NCBI GenBank assembly: GCA_002179805.1
Contig: NAVB01000134.1
Location: forward strand, 1 to 64,000
DNA from: Acanthamoeba lenticulata
Lineage: Eukaryota; Discosea; Longamoebia; Acanthamoebidae
Reading direction: 5' to 3'
DNA length: 64,000 bases
How positions within the stretch are numbered: the first letter of the stretch is position 1; each line of letters begins with the position of its first letter. Position numbers and translations under genes: made by a program. Positions 32,540-44,482 of this stretch are shown here, piece by piece. The notes under the pieces were generated by a model. It was given only the letters and a program-made list of their open reading frames with translations. It ran no database searches and had not been told where the DNA came from.

Positions 32540-35500
32540 ATGGGCAACGCCAACGCCAAACTGTGGGAGGCGGTGGAAGAGGCCGACGTGCGCACTCTAC
32601 TTGAGGTTCTCAAGCACAAAGAGGTTGACATCGACCATCGGAAGGAGTACAAGCTAGGTCGAAGGAATTGGAGCCAGCTCGGGGCAGGAAATGGAACCGG
32701 ATGCGATGAGTCAGCGTCGCCATCACTCTCCTCAATCATCACTTCTGACGGAACGTCCACCGGTGGGGGAGGCACGCTAAGCGAGGTCAAGAACGAGATG
32801 AAGTACATGTTTCAAGGAGTGGACAAGGACATCCTCACGCCCCTGCATGTCGCCTGCATGCGTGGCAATCGCGAGATTGTCGGCCTTCTGATGACGCATG
32901 GGGCTGACATCCACATCAAAGCCGTACACGAGCGTTATGGGCCCTCATCGTTGCGAGCCTTCCGCAAGCGTGGACGCAAGATTTTGAAACGCTACGAGGA
33001 GGAGGGGTACATTGATGATCCACAGCAAGGAGCTACCAACACGGCAAAGATGCACAAGAGCGCACGCGAGATCTCTCACGGCAACACTCCCCAGCGCTTA
33101 AACGCGCGCCTCGGCGTTGGCGGTGGCCACCAGCGCTCCTTCTCCTCCACAACTGCTGCCTCGGCCGCCTCAGTGCTGACACCCTTCCGGCTCAACGAAG
33201 ACCCGTCGGGCGGCATGCACCGGCACGCCTCACACGATGACGGTGGCTTGGGCGCGGCCGCGGCACGAGGTGGCCGGCCAGGCCTTGGTGGACGCCAGGA
33301 TGGCGGCCCTTTCGAGGGGATGGACTACATCAAATACTGCCAGTACACGGCTCTTTACTACGCCTGCAAATACCGCAGCAAGGAGGTCGCATTCGACCTG
33401 CTCACGCGCCATATTGAGGTAACCTTACTGCCTGGCCTTCCCCTCCCCCTCTTGAGAGAGACAGGACAGCTGCTCAACCACTACTTGGTAGGACGCGGCG
33501 CGCATGCGCGCTACGCGAGCCGGTTCGATTGATGCGGAAAAGGCAGCCAATATCGAAAAGAAGCTCAAGGGCCTACTCATCAAGAACTGGGGCCTCTTCA
33601 TCGAGGTGCTCATTGACCACCGTGCCGATTTTGTGGCCGCGGTATGGGCACCCTCTTCTTCTGCGCCTTTTCTTTCACATCACTCGTAGAGAATTATCGG
33701 GCGATTTGAATTTTACTTTTCTTTTACTTTTTCCGGTTTTTGTTGAAACAATTTTTTTTTGTTGATTTTCGTTTCCTGTGCCACGTGTCATGTTGCGGGG
33801 CTGCAGCTATGCGATGCAGCTGCGAGAGGAGACATGGAAATCGTGGAGCTGCTGGTGGGCCTCGGCGCCAACGTCAACGGGGAGGAGAGTGAGACGGTGG
33901 AGAAAGTGATCCTCGAGCGCAAGCCCTCGAAATGGGACACCACGACGCCCTACGAGTACATTAGCCGCGAGGACCGACCGCTCTACATCGCCTGCCACAA
34001 TGGGCAGAGGGAAGTCGTGGAATACTTTTTGCAGATGGGAGCCATTGTACAGGATGAAGATGTACGCTCCCCTCCTAGTTGTTTATGCTACAAAAACGGT
34101 TTTCTTACAATAACAATGACTGTTTACACCACTTCTAGGTCAGCACTGCCATCGAGTCGGGCTTCCGTGATATTGCCATGGTTCTTCTCGACGCCCAGAC
34201 GCAGCAGGGCCACTCGCGCACGCAGGTTGTGCTACCTTCAACCACTTTCATCTCTACTTGGTAGCTCACTTAAACTGCTTGTTGGGTTCGGGTTGTGTGT
34301 TGTTAACAGCAGGACAGGTCGCATATGCCGGCTACTTCGTCGCCCGCCATCGAGCACAGCATCTATCCGGTCATGGAGCCGCAACAGCTGCAGCCTCAGC
34401 TTCCACCCCGCATGCAGTCCCCGGTGCTCGACCACCAACAGTTGATGCAGCAACAGCAACAGCAGCCAGGCGGCCTCTACCCGCCACAGCAGGCCTTTTT
34501 GCACACATCGGGCTCGTCCTACGCGCCGCTCACCTACCAGCAGCTGAACTCCTACCGGGGCGGCCAGCAGTCGACCCCACCCGACAGCCCGCCGCCGCAG
34601 GGCTCGCCGCCCAGCCCGCTCTTCTTGCAGGCCCCAGCCCAGCACATCCCGAGCGGCGCTCGCACGCCCGACCCGTACAGCATGCATCACCAACACCACC
34701 AGGTCATGAGCACGTCGACTACGCCCACAGGCTCGCCCCAGCTCTACTCGTCCGCCCTTCCGCCTCAGCAACAGCCGCCCCAGCAGCAACAACAGGCCCA
34801 GCCTCAGCCCCAGCGGCCGCTCTATGGCGCCTACACCCCGGCCCTGGCTGTCAACGGCGGTGGCGGCGGTGGTGCCGTGGGCCGACCCTACTTTGCCCAG
34901 CCCCAGGCCGCTTACCACCCCAGCGAGCCGCAGCCGCGCGCCTCCACGCCCCAGCCGCCCCCCATGGCGGCCCCGGCCGCTGCCTATTATCCCAACCAGC
35001 AACAACAACAGCAACAGCAGCAGCAGCAGCAGGTTGCTGCCGCTGGTCCTCCACCATCGTACCTCCAGCACATCGCGCAGCAGCAGCAGGTGCAGCAGCA
35101 AGTGCAGCAGGCTCAGGCCCAAGCACAGCAAGCGCAACAACAGGCCCAGCAGCAAGCCGCCAGCCTGTACCAAGCGTCGGCCATGCTCTACACGCAAATG
35201 GTGCCCTACGCTGCGCGGGCTGCTCCACCCGTCCCCGCAGCGGCGGCGGCGGTCTACCAGGCGGCCCCGCCACCGGCCCAGCCGCCGCCCCAGCAGCCCC
35301 AGCCACAGGCATACGCCCAGGCGCCCGCCCCGTCGCCGCACCTGCGCTTGAGCTACCCTCAGGGCCCGGCCCAGGGCCACTTTGTGCTACCCTCGGCCCC
35401 GCCGGGCTACATGCCTCAGGCCCAGGCCCAGCCTCAAGGCCCTTACGGACTCGCGCCGCCCGTGCCGATGCACCAGCGCAAGCCCAGCGAGGGCGGCCTC

Positions 35501-36883
35501 AGCATGGTACAGGCAGTCGCCCAGCAGCAGCAGATCCCCAAGTCCGACGGGGCGATGGTGCTTTCGGTGGAAACGTCTGGCTCGAGCGACTACATCCACA
35601 GCGAGTACGAGGTCGACTACAACGAAGTCGAGCTCGAGAAGGAGCTCGCGCGCGGCAGCTTTGGCATCGTCTACACGGGCAAGTGGCGAGGCACCGGTAC
35701 GCGCCAGCTGTCGCCACCTTAACTTGCTGCAGCCCCCTTAACCTGTTGTTTGCAGACGTTGCTATCAAGAAGCTCGTGAACCAGAACCTGAGCCAGAAGG
35801 AGCTCGAGGAGTTCCACTCCGAAGTGAACGTCATGAAGTACGTTCCTCTTCCCCACTTCACGCTCTTAACAAAAAATCAACAAAAATTAACAAACGAAAA
35901 ACAACAAATTACACAGAAAATTGCATCACCCGAACGTGCTGCTGCTGATGGGCGTGTGCAGCCAGCCGCCAAACCTGTGTATGATATGCGAGCTGATGAC
36001 CGGCAGTTTGTGGGACCTGCTCCACCGGCGCAAGGAGGTGCGGCTCGACTGGCAGCTCGTCATGCGCTTCATCACGGACACCGCGCGGGGCATGGTACGA
36101 TGATCATGATGACGACGCTAGAGAGTGTTGTCGACAGGAAGCACCACACCGCTGACACTACTTCCCTTCTCCCACCAGAACTACCTGCACCTGTTCAAGC
36201 CGCCCGTGCTGCACCGCGATCTCAAGACGCCCAACCTGCTAGTGGACAAGGACTTCAACGTAAAGATCGCCGATTTCGGGCTCGCGCGGCTCAAGGCGCA
36301 CGTCATGACGGGCAACCTGGGCACATGCCAGTACATGGCACCCGGTACTCTCATCTCTTCTCCTCCATCTTCCTGTTGTGTTGGGGAAGCTGACGTGGGC
36401 GTCTCTCGCCGGCGTGCGCAGAGGTGTTGCGAAATGAGAGCTATACGGAGTCGGCCGACGTCTATAGGTGCGCGCTGTCTTCTTTTCTTTTCATGTTTGT
36501 CTTCTCTGGGCCACTACATGGCTGATGACTGATGATGATGGTGTTGATGTTGGTGGTGGCGGGGGGAACGTAGCTTTGGGATCATCGTGTGGGAGATCGT
36601 GGCGCGTGCGCCGCCATTCCATGGGATGCAGACAATGCAGATCGCCTACTCGGTCAACCAGGGCTTGCGACCACCCATCCCGCCGCACTGCCCCATTGTA
36701 CGCCCGCAACACCTTCTTTGGAATTCCTACGCCATGACGTATTGTGTGGATCGTCTGATCGTGTGCATTGTATGTTGTGTGCAGCCCCTGCGTGACCTCA
36801 TGCAGCGATGTTGGAGCCAAGACCCGCACCAGAGGCCGTCTTTCTCGGCCATCCTCAACCAGATCAAGACGATTCAATTATAG
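32540..36883 (+). CDS. Ankyrin-repeat, poly-Q/Pro, TKL (Raf/MLK-like) protein kinase
   Basis: Eleven exons (32540-33418, 33492-33641, 33807-34061, 34139-34225, 34310-35696, 35756-35837, 35917-36094, 36179-36344, 36422-36467, 36574-36697, 36785-36883) give 1150 aa. The start MGNANAKLW fits an N-myristoylation signal. Ankyrin-type repeats lie in residues 1-460 (TPLHVACMRGNREIVGLLMTHGADI, LCDAAARGDMEIVELLVGLGANVN, PLYIACHNGQREVVEYFL). A Gln/Pro-rich stretch of about 400 residues follows. The kinase domain closes the protein: RGSFGIVYTGKW glycine loop, DVAIKKL, VMKKLHHPNVLLLMG, HRDLKTPNLL, IADFGLAR, MAPEVLRNE, SFGIIVWEI and the RP-containing end. All catalytic residues are present. Ser/Thr kinase activity downstream of a membrane-tethered sensor is inferred. 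Confidence 0.9.
34998..35032 (+). repeat. CAG/CAA tract encoding poly-glutamine
   Basis: An almost pure CAG/CAA run encodes eleven glutamines inside the disordered middle of the TKL kinase. Related shorter Gln runs flank it between 34380 and 35160. Mixed codons limit slippage. Length variation between strains would be expected. Confidence 0.8.
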
Positions 36884-37219
36884 TCATCTTTCTTTTTGTA
36901 GAGGAGAGTGAGGGGATGACTTTCTTCTTCCTCCTCCTCCTCTTCTTCCTCAGCTTCCAATGTGCGCATGACTGGCCAGGATTGCTGTGGGAGCTGCACT
37001 GGCTGGCCTTGCCCGCTCACAAGTAAAAAATATACTGCCTGCTTCCTTTTGCAGCCATGTTGTTGTAGGTGACCCCTTGTCCATCCAGCCCGAGCTGGAG
37101 AGGCTGGCTCGGGATGTTCTGTGGCAATGGCCACGACTTAATGTACTCCATCATGATTTAACAAACTGTATTGGGTGTCCAACAATAAAACACTGTACAT
37201 GGAGGCGAAAGCAGAAGCA
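36884..37219. other. Intergenic 3' ends of two convergent genes
   Basis: No gene is seen. It holds the 3' UTRs of the TKL kinase (+) and the small Hsp (-). A plus-strand AATAAA is at 37184-37189, about 300 bp after the kinase stop. A CTTCTTCCTCCTCC tract lies near 36923. Confidence 0.5.
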
Positions 37220-37939
37220 TCACTCGATCGTGATGGTCTTTGCAGAGGGCTCGGGCGGGTTTGGGCGTGGGACGTCGATTTCGAGCATGCCATCGTTGAA
37301 CTTGGCCTTGATCTGGTCCCGTGAGGCTCCCTCAGGCAGCGGGATGCGCCGCTCGAACCGGCCGTAGGAGGACTCCACACGAACGTAGCGCCGGTCCTTG
37401 TCCTCTTCTTTCTTCTCCTGCTTCTTCTCGCCGCGGATGACGAGGGCACCGTCGTCGTCAAGCTCGAGGCGGATGTCCTCCTTCTTTACGCCGGGCAGCT
37501 CAGCATGTACATGGATGGCGGCGTCGGTCTCGGACACGTTGACCTTGGGCGCCCACTGGCCCAGCTGGCGGCCGAAGCCAAAGTCCTCGTCACCACCGAA
37601 GAAGGGCGAGAGGCCTCGGTTGGTGCCGAACATGTCGCCAAGGTCGTTCTCGAAGGCTTCCAGCATGCGGTCGAAGGGCGAGCTCATGAGGCGACGCGTG
37701 GACGGCAACTGGTGGCGCCTGCCGCGTCCGTGCATGGCCATCGCGCGGCCGCCGCCACCGCCGCCGCGAGTGTCGTCGCCCTCATTGCCGGCTGCTCCCT
37801 CGGAGGCCAGGGCGCGTCTTTGGCTCAAGGTCCATGGCATGGCGGGCTGGAGCTGGCGGCTCAGCAAGCCCCTCGTCATGTGCAAGGGAAGGGCGGGAGC
37901 AGCACGCCTGGAGGCAGTGTTGAGCAGATGGCGAGACAT
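37220..37939 (-). CDS. Mitochondrial small heat-shock protein (Hsp20/alpha-crystallin)
   Basis: An intron-free gene encoding 239 aa, unusual in this intron-rich window but typical of heat-shock genes. The N-terminus MSRHLLNTASRRAAPALPLHMTRG is Arg-rich without acidic residues and looks like a mitochondrial targeting sequence. A Gly/Arg region follows. The alpha-crystallin domain (about 130-225) has WAPKVNVSETDAAIHVHAELPGVKKEDI, ALVIRGEKK, SSYGRFERRIPLPEGA and the closing GMLEIDVPR; the end AKTITIE resembles the I-x-I/V tail motif. It is an ATP-independent holdase for unfolding proteins. An upstream TATA-like box is listed separately. No perfect heat-shock element was found. Confidence 0.93.
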   Translation of the reverse strand: MSRHLLNTASRRAAPALPLHMTRGLLSRQLQPAMPWTLSQRRALASEGAAGNEGDDTRGGGGGGRAMAMHGRGRRHQLPSTRRLMSSPFDRMLEAFENDLGDMFGTNRGLSPFFGGDEDFGFGRQLGQWAPKVNVSETDAAIHVHAELPGVKKEDIRLELDDDGALVIRGEKKQEKKEEDKDRRYVRVESSYGRFERRIPLPEGASRDQIKAKFNDGMLEIDVPRPNPPEPSAKTITIE

Positions 37940-38005
37940 TCTTGGTGTGCGTGTATGTGTATTTGTGTGTAGTGTGTTGTGTACAGGGAGGGACTGGCCC
38001 CCTCT

Positions 38006-38013
38006 TCTTATAT
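38006..38013 (-). promoter_or_regulatory. TATA box of the small Hsp gene
   Basis: The minus strand reads ATATAAGA about 70 bp upstream of the ATG at 37939, the expected place for a core promoter with a short leader. It lies in the space shared with the 3' end of the F-box gene. Confidence 0.5.
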
Positions 38014-38194
38014 GGTGGGCCGCCAGTTCCTCGAAGTCTCGGCCATCGAAGGTCCTTTTGCTGTTGTTCCGCTGGTCACCTGATTTTCTCATCACTTTCG
38101 TCCGCGGCTCGCCGACGATGAGCGAAATGGAGAATTGCGCCGTGACCGGTCGTCTTGTTGCGGCGCCCAATATGACGAGGCGCGAGGCCAGGAC

Positions 38195-38656
38195 TTACGT
38201 GGGGCGGACCGCGAAGGTGGGCTGAGGGCCCACCTGCGGGAAGGGGAAGTAGGGCAGTGGCCTCCCGGCTGACGCGGTTGCAGCGCCCCGCGTGCAGTGG
38301 ATCCAGAGGGCCTGCGACGTGAGGTAGCGCATCTTGAAGTCGCGCAAACACAGCCGCGCCCACACGCGCTCGTCAGCGCCCACACGACGGAAGCGACGGC
38401 ACACGCACTGGAGGCGCAAGATCTCGCGGCCGTCAAGGAAGCCCACTAAATGCACCAGCACTTCTTCCGGCAGCAGGCCAAACAATGAAAAATCTGCGTC
38501 GTCCACGACTTCGTACTCGGCATCGTCTTCAACCTCCTCTTGCCATTCCTCTTCCTCCTCTCCTTCATCTTCGTCCCATTCTTGTTCCTCGTACTCCCCG
38601 TTGTCTTCGTCTGAATCACTCACGTAAGGATGATAAACGCCATTTCCATCTGCCAC
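38195..38656 (-). CDS. F-box protein with acidic N-terminus
   Basis: A single exon encodes about 153 aa. Residues 15-50 are almost all Glu/Asp. An F-box follows (LLPEEVLVHLVGFLDGREILRLQCVCRRFRRVG, then VWARLCL), the segment that docks onto Skp1 in SCF ubiquitin ligases. The remaining 50 residues show no substrate-binding repeat. The stop codon sits in CCCACGTAAGTCC. That is a strong consensus 5' splice site (GTAAGT), so the true gene may splice past this stop into further exons towards 38100. If so, the substrate-binding part is missing from this model. Confidence 0.7.
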   Translation of the reverse strand: MADGNGVYHPYVSDSDEDNGEYEEQEWDEDEGEEEEEWQEEVEDDAEYEVVDDADFSLFGLLPEEVLVHLVGFLDGREILRLQCVCRRFRRVGADERVWARLCLRDFKMRYLTSQALWIHCTRGAATASAGRPLPYFPFPQVGPQPTFAVRPT

Positions 38657-38810
38657 CCACCGCGACGTCTTGTGGTGTATGAGCCATAATCCTCCACATC
38701 CACCTTAAGGTGCAGTGCATCAGGACACACCAATACGCGTACCATGTCGTTCCCGAGCTGTGTTCGTTATCGATTAATGGAGCTGTTAATCAATTATTAA
38801 TTATTAATTA

Positions 38811-38816
38811 TTTATT
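38811..38816 (-). terminator. Poly(A) signal of the condensin-II G2 gene
   Basis: The minus strand reads AATAAA (TTTATT on plus) about 90 bp beyond the stop at 38904, inside a long TAATTA-rich tract (38785-38850). The position fits 3'-end formation for the minus-strand gene. Confidence 0.5.
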
Positions 38817-38903
38817 TGTATGCGGAATGTGAAGCACGAATAATAAAAATTAAGTCAAATGTTTGGTAAACTTCTGTACAGGAGAGCCGCTACACGCGGA
38901 AGC

Positions 38904-41900
38904 TCAGGGCTCGGACTCGTCATCGACGCCACGATCAAGCTCGGGCAGGTCCTCGAGGTGGTCGCCGCCGCCCAGCATGCTCTGCTTGAGCAGCCCGTCG
39001 GCCAGCTTGTGGATCAGCTTTGCCGACAGGCCTTGGCGCTTGCCGCCGTCGATGTCGTTCTCCTCGTCGTCATCCTCCTCGTTGTCGTCATCGTCGTCGG
39101 CGAGGCGCGTCTTGGAGACGATGCTGATGAGGCAGTTCTGGAGCGGCGCCAGGTCGGCCCGCGTTTTGCGGCCACCGCCCTTGCCCACGTTCTTGCCTCC
39201 GCTTCCAGCGTTCTCACTCGGCGAAGAGGACGACGCGTTGTTGTTGGTGGTGTTGATGTGGTCCTCGTTGTCGACGATCACCGAGACCACCTCCAACGCC
39301 CGCCACAGCAGGCCCAAGTACTCCTCCCCGTCTGCTCCCACCATCGTCATAGTCATCGTCAGCGTCGTGAGCTTTCATGTTGTTGTTGTTGTTGTTGTTT
39401 GGGGGATTGAGATGGAAGAGGACGAAGAGGATGGATGGCGTACCATCGACGGAGCCCTGCGCGAGCATCTGCTCGAGGAGCTCGGCCAGCGAGGCGACGG
39501 CCGCCGACGAGCGCATGATACTGGCGACGACAAAGGCCGGGACCGGGTCGAGATGGGTCACCGACCTCGCGAGGCTGCTCGGCGGGCTCGACTTGGAGGG
39601 GACCGCGAGCGAGGCCAGGAGGAGCTTCTCGAGGAGCGGGTGGAGGAAGAGGGACAGGCTGCCGCGGTGGCTGTGGAGGGCCAGCAGCTCGGCGATGAAC
39701 GGGCGCAGGTTGGACAGCAGCTCGGCCGGGATGATCTCCACCACGAACATGAACAGGTTGGTCGCCAGCTCCTCGTTGGAGCCCTCGTGGTAGAGCTGGT
39801 ACAGCAGACGGCTCGTGATGGGCAGCGCCAGCGACTTGACGAACGAGCGCCCTTCAAAAGTAGTGAAGATGAAGATGAAGATGACGTCAGCACTTTGATG
39901 AAGAGGACGGGGGCGATGGGGTACGTACGGGGCACGGAGAGGAGGCCCTTGCTGAGCTCCACGACCTGGCGGATGGTCGGGTTGTCGCACAGCCCAAAGG
40001 CCACGAGCTCCGTCGCGATGACCGCCACATGCTTGGCCACTTGGTCGAGGAAGGCAAAGGCGTCCGCCCGCGACTCGTCGTCGTCCTCGTCGGCGTCGTC
40101 GGGATGGGCCGTGAGCACGGGGAGGAGCGTGTCGGCGGTCCATGTGAGGAGGCGCGTCAGGACGGCATCGCCCTTGTCGCGCCACTGGGCGTCGCCGCTG
40201 CCGATGGCGTGGATGAGGAACCGCGTGAAGCAGTCCAGCACGCGGAACAGGGTCTCGTCCGGCAGGTCCTCGTTCTGGTCCTCGTCGTCTTCGTCGTCGC
40301 TGGGCACGAAGCGGCGCTCGATGATGGTCAGGTAGGCCTCGAAGGCGTCCATGAGGCCCTGGGCCAGCTCGAACCGCCGCATCAGCTTCTCGCGCAGAGC
40401 GTCTCGCTCCATGATGGACCCCAACAGCCGCAGCGCCACAAACACGCGGGTTGATGCGTCTCCGCCGGCCTCATCATCATCGTCCTCGTCCTCGATCTCT
40501 TCGGCTTCCATGTCGTCGTCCTCGGACTCAGCATCATCGATCTTCTTGCCGCGCTTGCTCTTGGAGGCGGCCTTCTTCTTGCCCTTCTTTGTCGTGCTGC
40601 CCTTCTTGGCCTTGGCCTTACCTTTGGCCTTGCCCTTGCTCTTGCCCTTGGATTTTCCTGCCGTGGCGGCGCCAGGCAGGCCGCTGGCCAGCCACCGGCG
40701 GACGAGCTTGATCACGTCGGTCTCGTACTTCCAGGCAAACAGGCACGCCAGGAGGGGCTCGAACTTGGCCGCGCCGGCCTCGTCCTGGTCCAGCTGCTCG
40801 TCCCCCCCCCCACACAACCAAGCCGTGGTGATCAGTCACGAGCCCCAGAGCCGTCTCGAGGGGCTCGAGCAGGTACCTGCTTGAGCTTGGCGAGGCTCGT
40901 GGTGGCGAATCGGGTGAGGTTGGCCTTGGGCAGGTTGGACGCGATGCGGAGGATGGCCAGCTGGGCCTTGGGCGTGGTGAAGTTGGTCGTGAGCTTCTCC
41001 AGCGCCTCGTCGTTGAACGTGTTCCTCAGGTACTGCTTGGCGGTCTTGTTCTCTTCCTTCTTGAGGTCGGCCGTGATCGTGTCCCAGAGCGTGTGCATCA
41101 CCTCGAGGATCGACTCCATGAGGCCCGTGTCCCTCGCGCTGACTGTGTGCGTGTGTGTGTGTGGACATGCCACGTCAGCACGGTGCCTCGCCTGGCTGGG
41201 GGCAAAGGGGCCGTACTCTCGTCCGACTTGTCTTCGTCGTCGCGGGCGCGCTTGCCCGGCGCCTTCTTGGCGGAGGGGTCGGTCTCGTGGGCGCCGCTGG
41301 GGTGTTTCGCTGCGTGCTCGATGCACTTGCCGAGGAGCTTGTAGAGCACGCCGATGAACTTGCACAGCGGACCGGCCGCCACGCAGTGGCGCAGGTTGCC
41401 GTAGAAGTGGAGGCCGGCCTTGGGATTGCCCCGCAGGAGGATCACGCAGCGCTTGGCCTGACGGTCGCAGCAGTGAGTCAAGTTGGGTTGCATGGCCCAG
41501 CAAGCGAGCAGGGAGGGGGTCGGCTGGAACCTGCACAGAGCCCTTGCGGTCAAGCGGGAAGTAGGAGTTGAGCAGCAGCTTGGTCAGCTTTCGCTGCATC
41601 GTCGGCGAGTCTGCAAGTCCCTCATGTGAGTCACACACGTCGTGTCTCTGATTCTCACTCAACGCAAGGAGGAAAGGCGTTTACCAATCTCGAGGCGGCT
41701 GAGGAGGTGCTCGATGGGGACGATATCGTAGAAGCGAATGGCGCGGATGGTCTTGATCTCGCACAAGAGGTCCACGAATGCCACGCGCACACGCTCGGCC
41801 GTGTCGTGAATGAGCGGCGCCAGTTGGGGCAGAAGCGCTGGGAAGGGTTACACGCAGCACGACAGGACATTATTTCATTTTTTTTTAAAAAAGAAATGAA

Positions 41901-44135
41901 TAGAATTAAGTAATGATTTTTGAAAGAGTTATGAGAATTGTACTCTTGAGGATCGGTTGGCTGAGGTGATTGTCCAGCAAGTAGCGCAGGCCTTCAAACA
42001 CGGCCTGTCGCACCGTGCTCGAGCTGTCAAGAAGACAATCATGAGGCGGTTAGACCCAAATGGGCTGTTGGACCACGTGGCCATCGATGGTGCGTGTGTC
42101 GTACCTCTTGTCTCGGGCCGAGTCGCTGATGAGCTTGGTGAGCAGCGTGCGGATGGTGGCTGCGGGGATCAGCTCCCAGAACACTCCAAGTATTCTGCAC
42201 ACGGCCTGCGCACACATCGATCAAAGGTGGACGCGTTTAATAAACGAATAAATCCACATTAATAAATAAATAAATAAATTAGAGTGTAACGAACGGACCT
42301 GCACCGCCACCGAACGGACAATAGGAACGTCGTCGCTCAACAAGGTCTCGAGCTGCGTGAACTGCTTCTGGAGGAGCTCATCTGTCTCGCGCTGCGAGCC
42401 GTCGGGGTCCTGCAGCGGAAACGCGTCGGCCAGCAGCACCGTCGCGTTACGCCGGACTGTCGCCACGGAACGTGAGCCAATCGGCGCAACGGCAGCGCTC
42501 GCAAGGCGGGAAGGCCCTTAAAAGGAGGTCGGCGTACCCAGAGGGTTGGCCACCTTGAGCGAGCGCCAGATGATGGGCTCGTAGAGGCGAAGCAGCATTT
42601 CGTCCACCTAAAGAGGAGCAAGCATATGGAAGAAGGTCAGGTGTGCCGGGCGAGGCCTCTACATTCCTGTAAAAATAACCACATACCCCTTTTTGCTTCT
42701 TCTGCTCGTGGATGTAGCTGAGGACCTTGCGCAGGCCCGACACCACGGTGTCGTTTTGCACGTGAACGGCGCACGAAATCAGGTCCTGAATACACGTGTA
42801 CTCTAAAGAGTAGCAGGGCCTCACATGTGAGGACGAGTGAAAGGCAGGCGTAGAGGGCAGGGAGGTACCGAGCTTGAGGAGATACGGGCCCTGGGCCACC
42901 TTCCAGGCCTTGAAGTAGATCTCGCCGTAGACCTCGAGGATGCTCTTCGGGCAAGCCGGGATCTGGGCCTTAATGGCTTCGTGGACGTTGTCGATGAAGG
43001 GCGGATGCAGACCAAAGAGGTAGACGAGGAACTTCTTGCCGTCGGCCGTACGGAGGAACATCGGGTGGATGATGCAGCGTAGAAGCTGCGTCTTGAGCTG
43101 TGTCGAGCTACATGCCACAACCGACAACGATGACGTCAGCACAAAATGAGCCTCTTAAAGACGTTGAAGGAGAAAGTCGTAACGAACGAACCTCTCATCC
43201 TGGAAGTCGAGCAGGAGGAGCGCGCTCCTGAAATCGTAGAGCCGCTTGATGGTGGCCGCTTTCGCACCCTCCTCGTGCGCCTGCATGATCAGGTACAGGA
43301 TGGTCTGGGGCACGAGATGGACTTTGTCCGGCCGGTCCTGCTTCCACCAGGTCTCGCACAGAAGCGCGATTTCGTTGTGCAGCAGGAGGGCTGGGCCAGA
43401 GCCCTTGATCGAAAGCACATCGAGAAGGATGTCTGGTGGTATCGCACGATGTCCTCAGCTGAGGTTTCAGGGCGCATGGCGATGAGGAGGCAGTTGGTAC
43501 CATGTAGGAGCGCGACGGTAGCGTAGAGGCTCTCGGGCGCAATCCGATCCTTAGAGGCGATAAAGAGCCCGGCCAACAGGGCGACGGCGCGTAGATACTC
43601 GAGTGCCGTATCTTCTTGGCTTTTCTTGGCTCGTGTGCTGGTGGTCCGCTTGGTCGACGCTTTTTCTTCCTCCTCTTCCTGTTCCGCTTCCATTTCCTCG
43701 GCGTCAGCCTCTTCGTTGTCTTCTACATCCATTTCATCTTCGTCTTCGTCTGCGTCTTTTGCCTTCTTAGGGCGCCTGCCGCGCTTGGCCGGCTTTGTCT
43801 TATTTTTCTTAGGGGGCTGAGCACTCGACCTCTCCTCTTCGGGGTTGGGCTTCAAGAAGGTTGTGCCCTCCACAATCGCCGCCACGTGCGAGTGTATTGC
43901 CAGCCACAATTGGTCGTAAGATTTACGAGGAAGTGTTTCGACGACTTCCTTGAGGTCATAGTGTTCACCTCGTGACCGCTGCAAAGAAGGAATTAGTACA
44001 TTCAATCTCCACAAGTGAAAAATGAAAACAAAAAGAATGAGAAGCAAATACGTGGCGCTTGGCAAGGGCGATGAGGTCTTCGAGGGGTCTGTCTTCTCCA
44101 CAAGCTGTGAGAAGCTCTTTGTGTTTCTTGTCCAT
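38904..44135 (-). CDS. NCAPG2: Condensin-2 complex subunit G2 (CAP-G2)
   Basis: A minus-strand gene of about a dozen exons from ATG 44135 (MDKKHKELLTACGED) to the stop at 38904. The N-terminal part, LKEVVETLPRKSYDQLWLAI, parallels the start of human NCAPG2. It is followed by an acidic/basic insert (KKNKTKPAKRGRRPKKAKD, then Glu/Asp). Strongly matching blocks are LLHNEIALLCETWWKQ, EVYGEIYFKAWKVAQG, VLSYIHEQKKQKG, VDEMLLRLYEPIIWRSLKVANP, NATVLLADAFPLQDP and PIVRSVAVQ. HEAT-like helices continue to about 39900 and the tail is acidic with low complexity. The protein is the HEAT-repeat subunit of condensin II, which compacts mitotic chromosomes. The second exon must end at the GT near 43505 so that HD|ILLDVLSIKG reads correctly. 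Other exon ends are approximate. Confidence 0.88.
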
Positions 44136-44172
44136 CGCACCACAAAAAATTCTACTTCTTGCGTTCAATGTG

Positions 44173-44203
44173 TGGCGCCAAAACGCAAATATTTGGCGCC
44201 AAA
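44173..44203. promoter_or_regulatory. Two E2F-like sites in the divergent promoter
   Basis: TTTGGCGCCAAA at 44192-44203 is a perfect palindromic E2F consensus. TGGCGCCAAAA at 44173-44183 is a second, one-sided copy. They lie 38-68 bp upstream of the condensin-II G2 ATG and 280 bp upstream of the F-box/beta-helix ATG. E2F/DP factors control S-phase and mitotic genes in animals, plants and amoebae. Confidence 0.65.
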
Positions 44204-44482
44204 TTCATGACGGCAAAAGAAAACCGTTTTCTTTTACTTTGCTGAGCTGAAGAAATCCCTCCTAAAAATCGTCCCCAAGAACTGGCGATGTGGCAGGCGC
44301 GGGAGGGCAGTTGGCCGCTAGATTTGCCTTACGGGATCATTGACGCGCCTTTGGAAGCAAGCACAAAACGTGGTACCTGCATCCTCCTCTATACTCCCTT
44401 TACGCCACGACCAAGATGAGCATGTACGCTCTTCTCTTTGCTGCGCCCGTGTTTTATGCGTGGTTCACTTGCCTAAGGGGTC

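Noticed and set aside
34238..35380. 380-codon minus-strand frame
   Set aside because: It is antisense to the Gln/Pro tract of the TKL kinase and arises from CAG repeats read as CTG (Leu).
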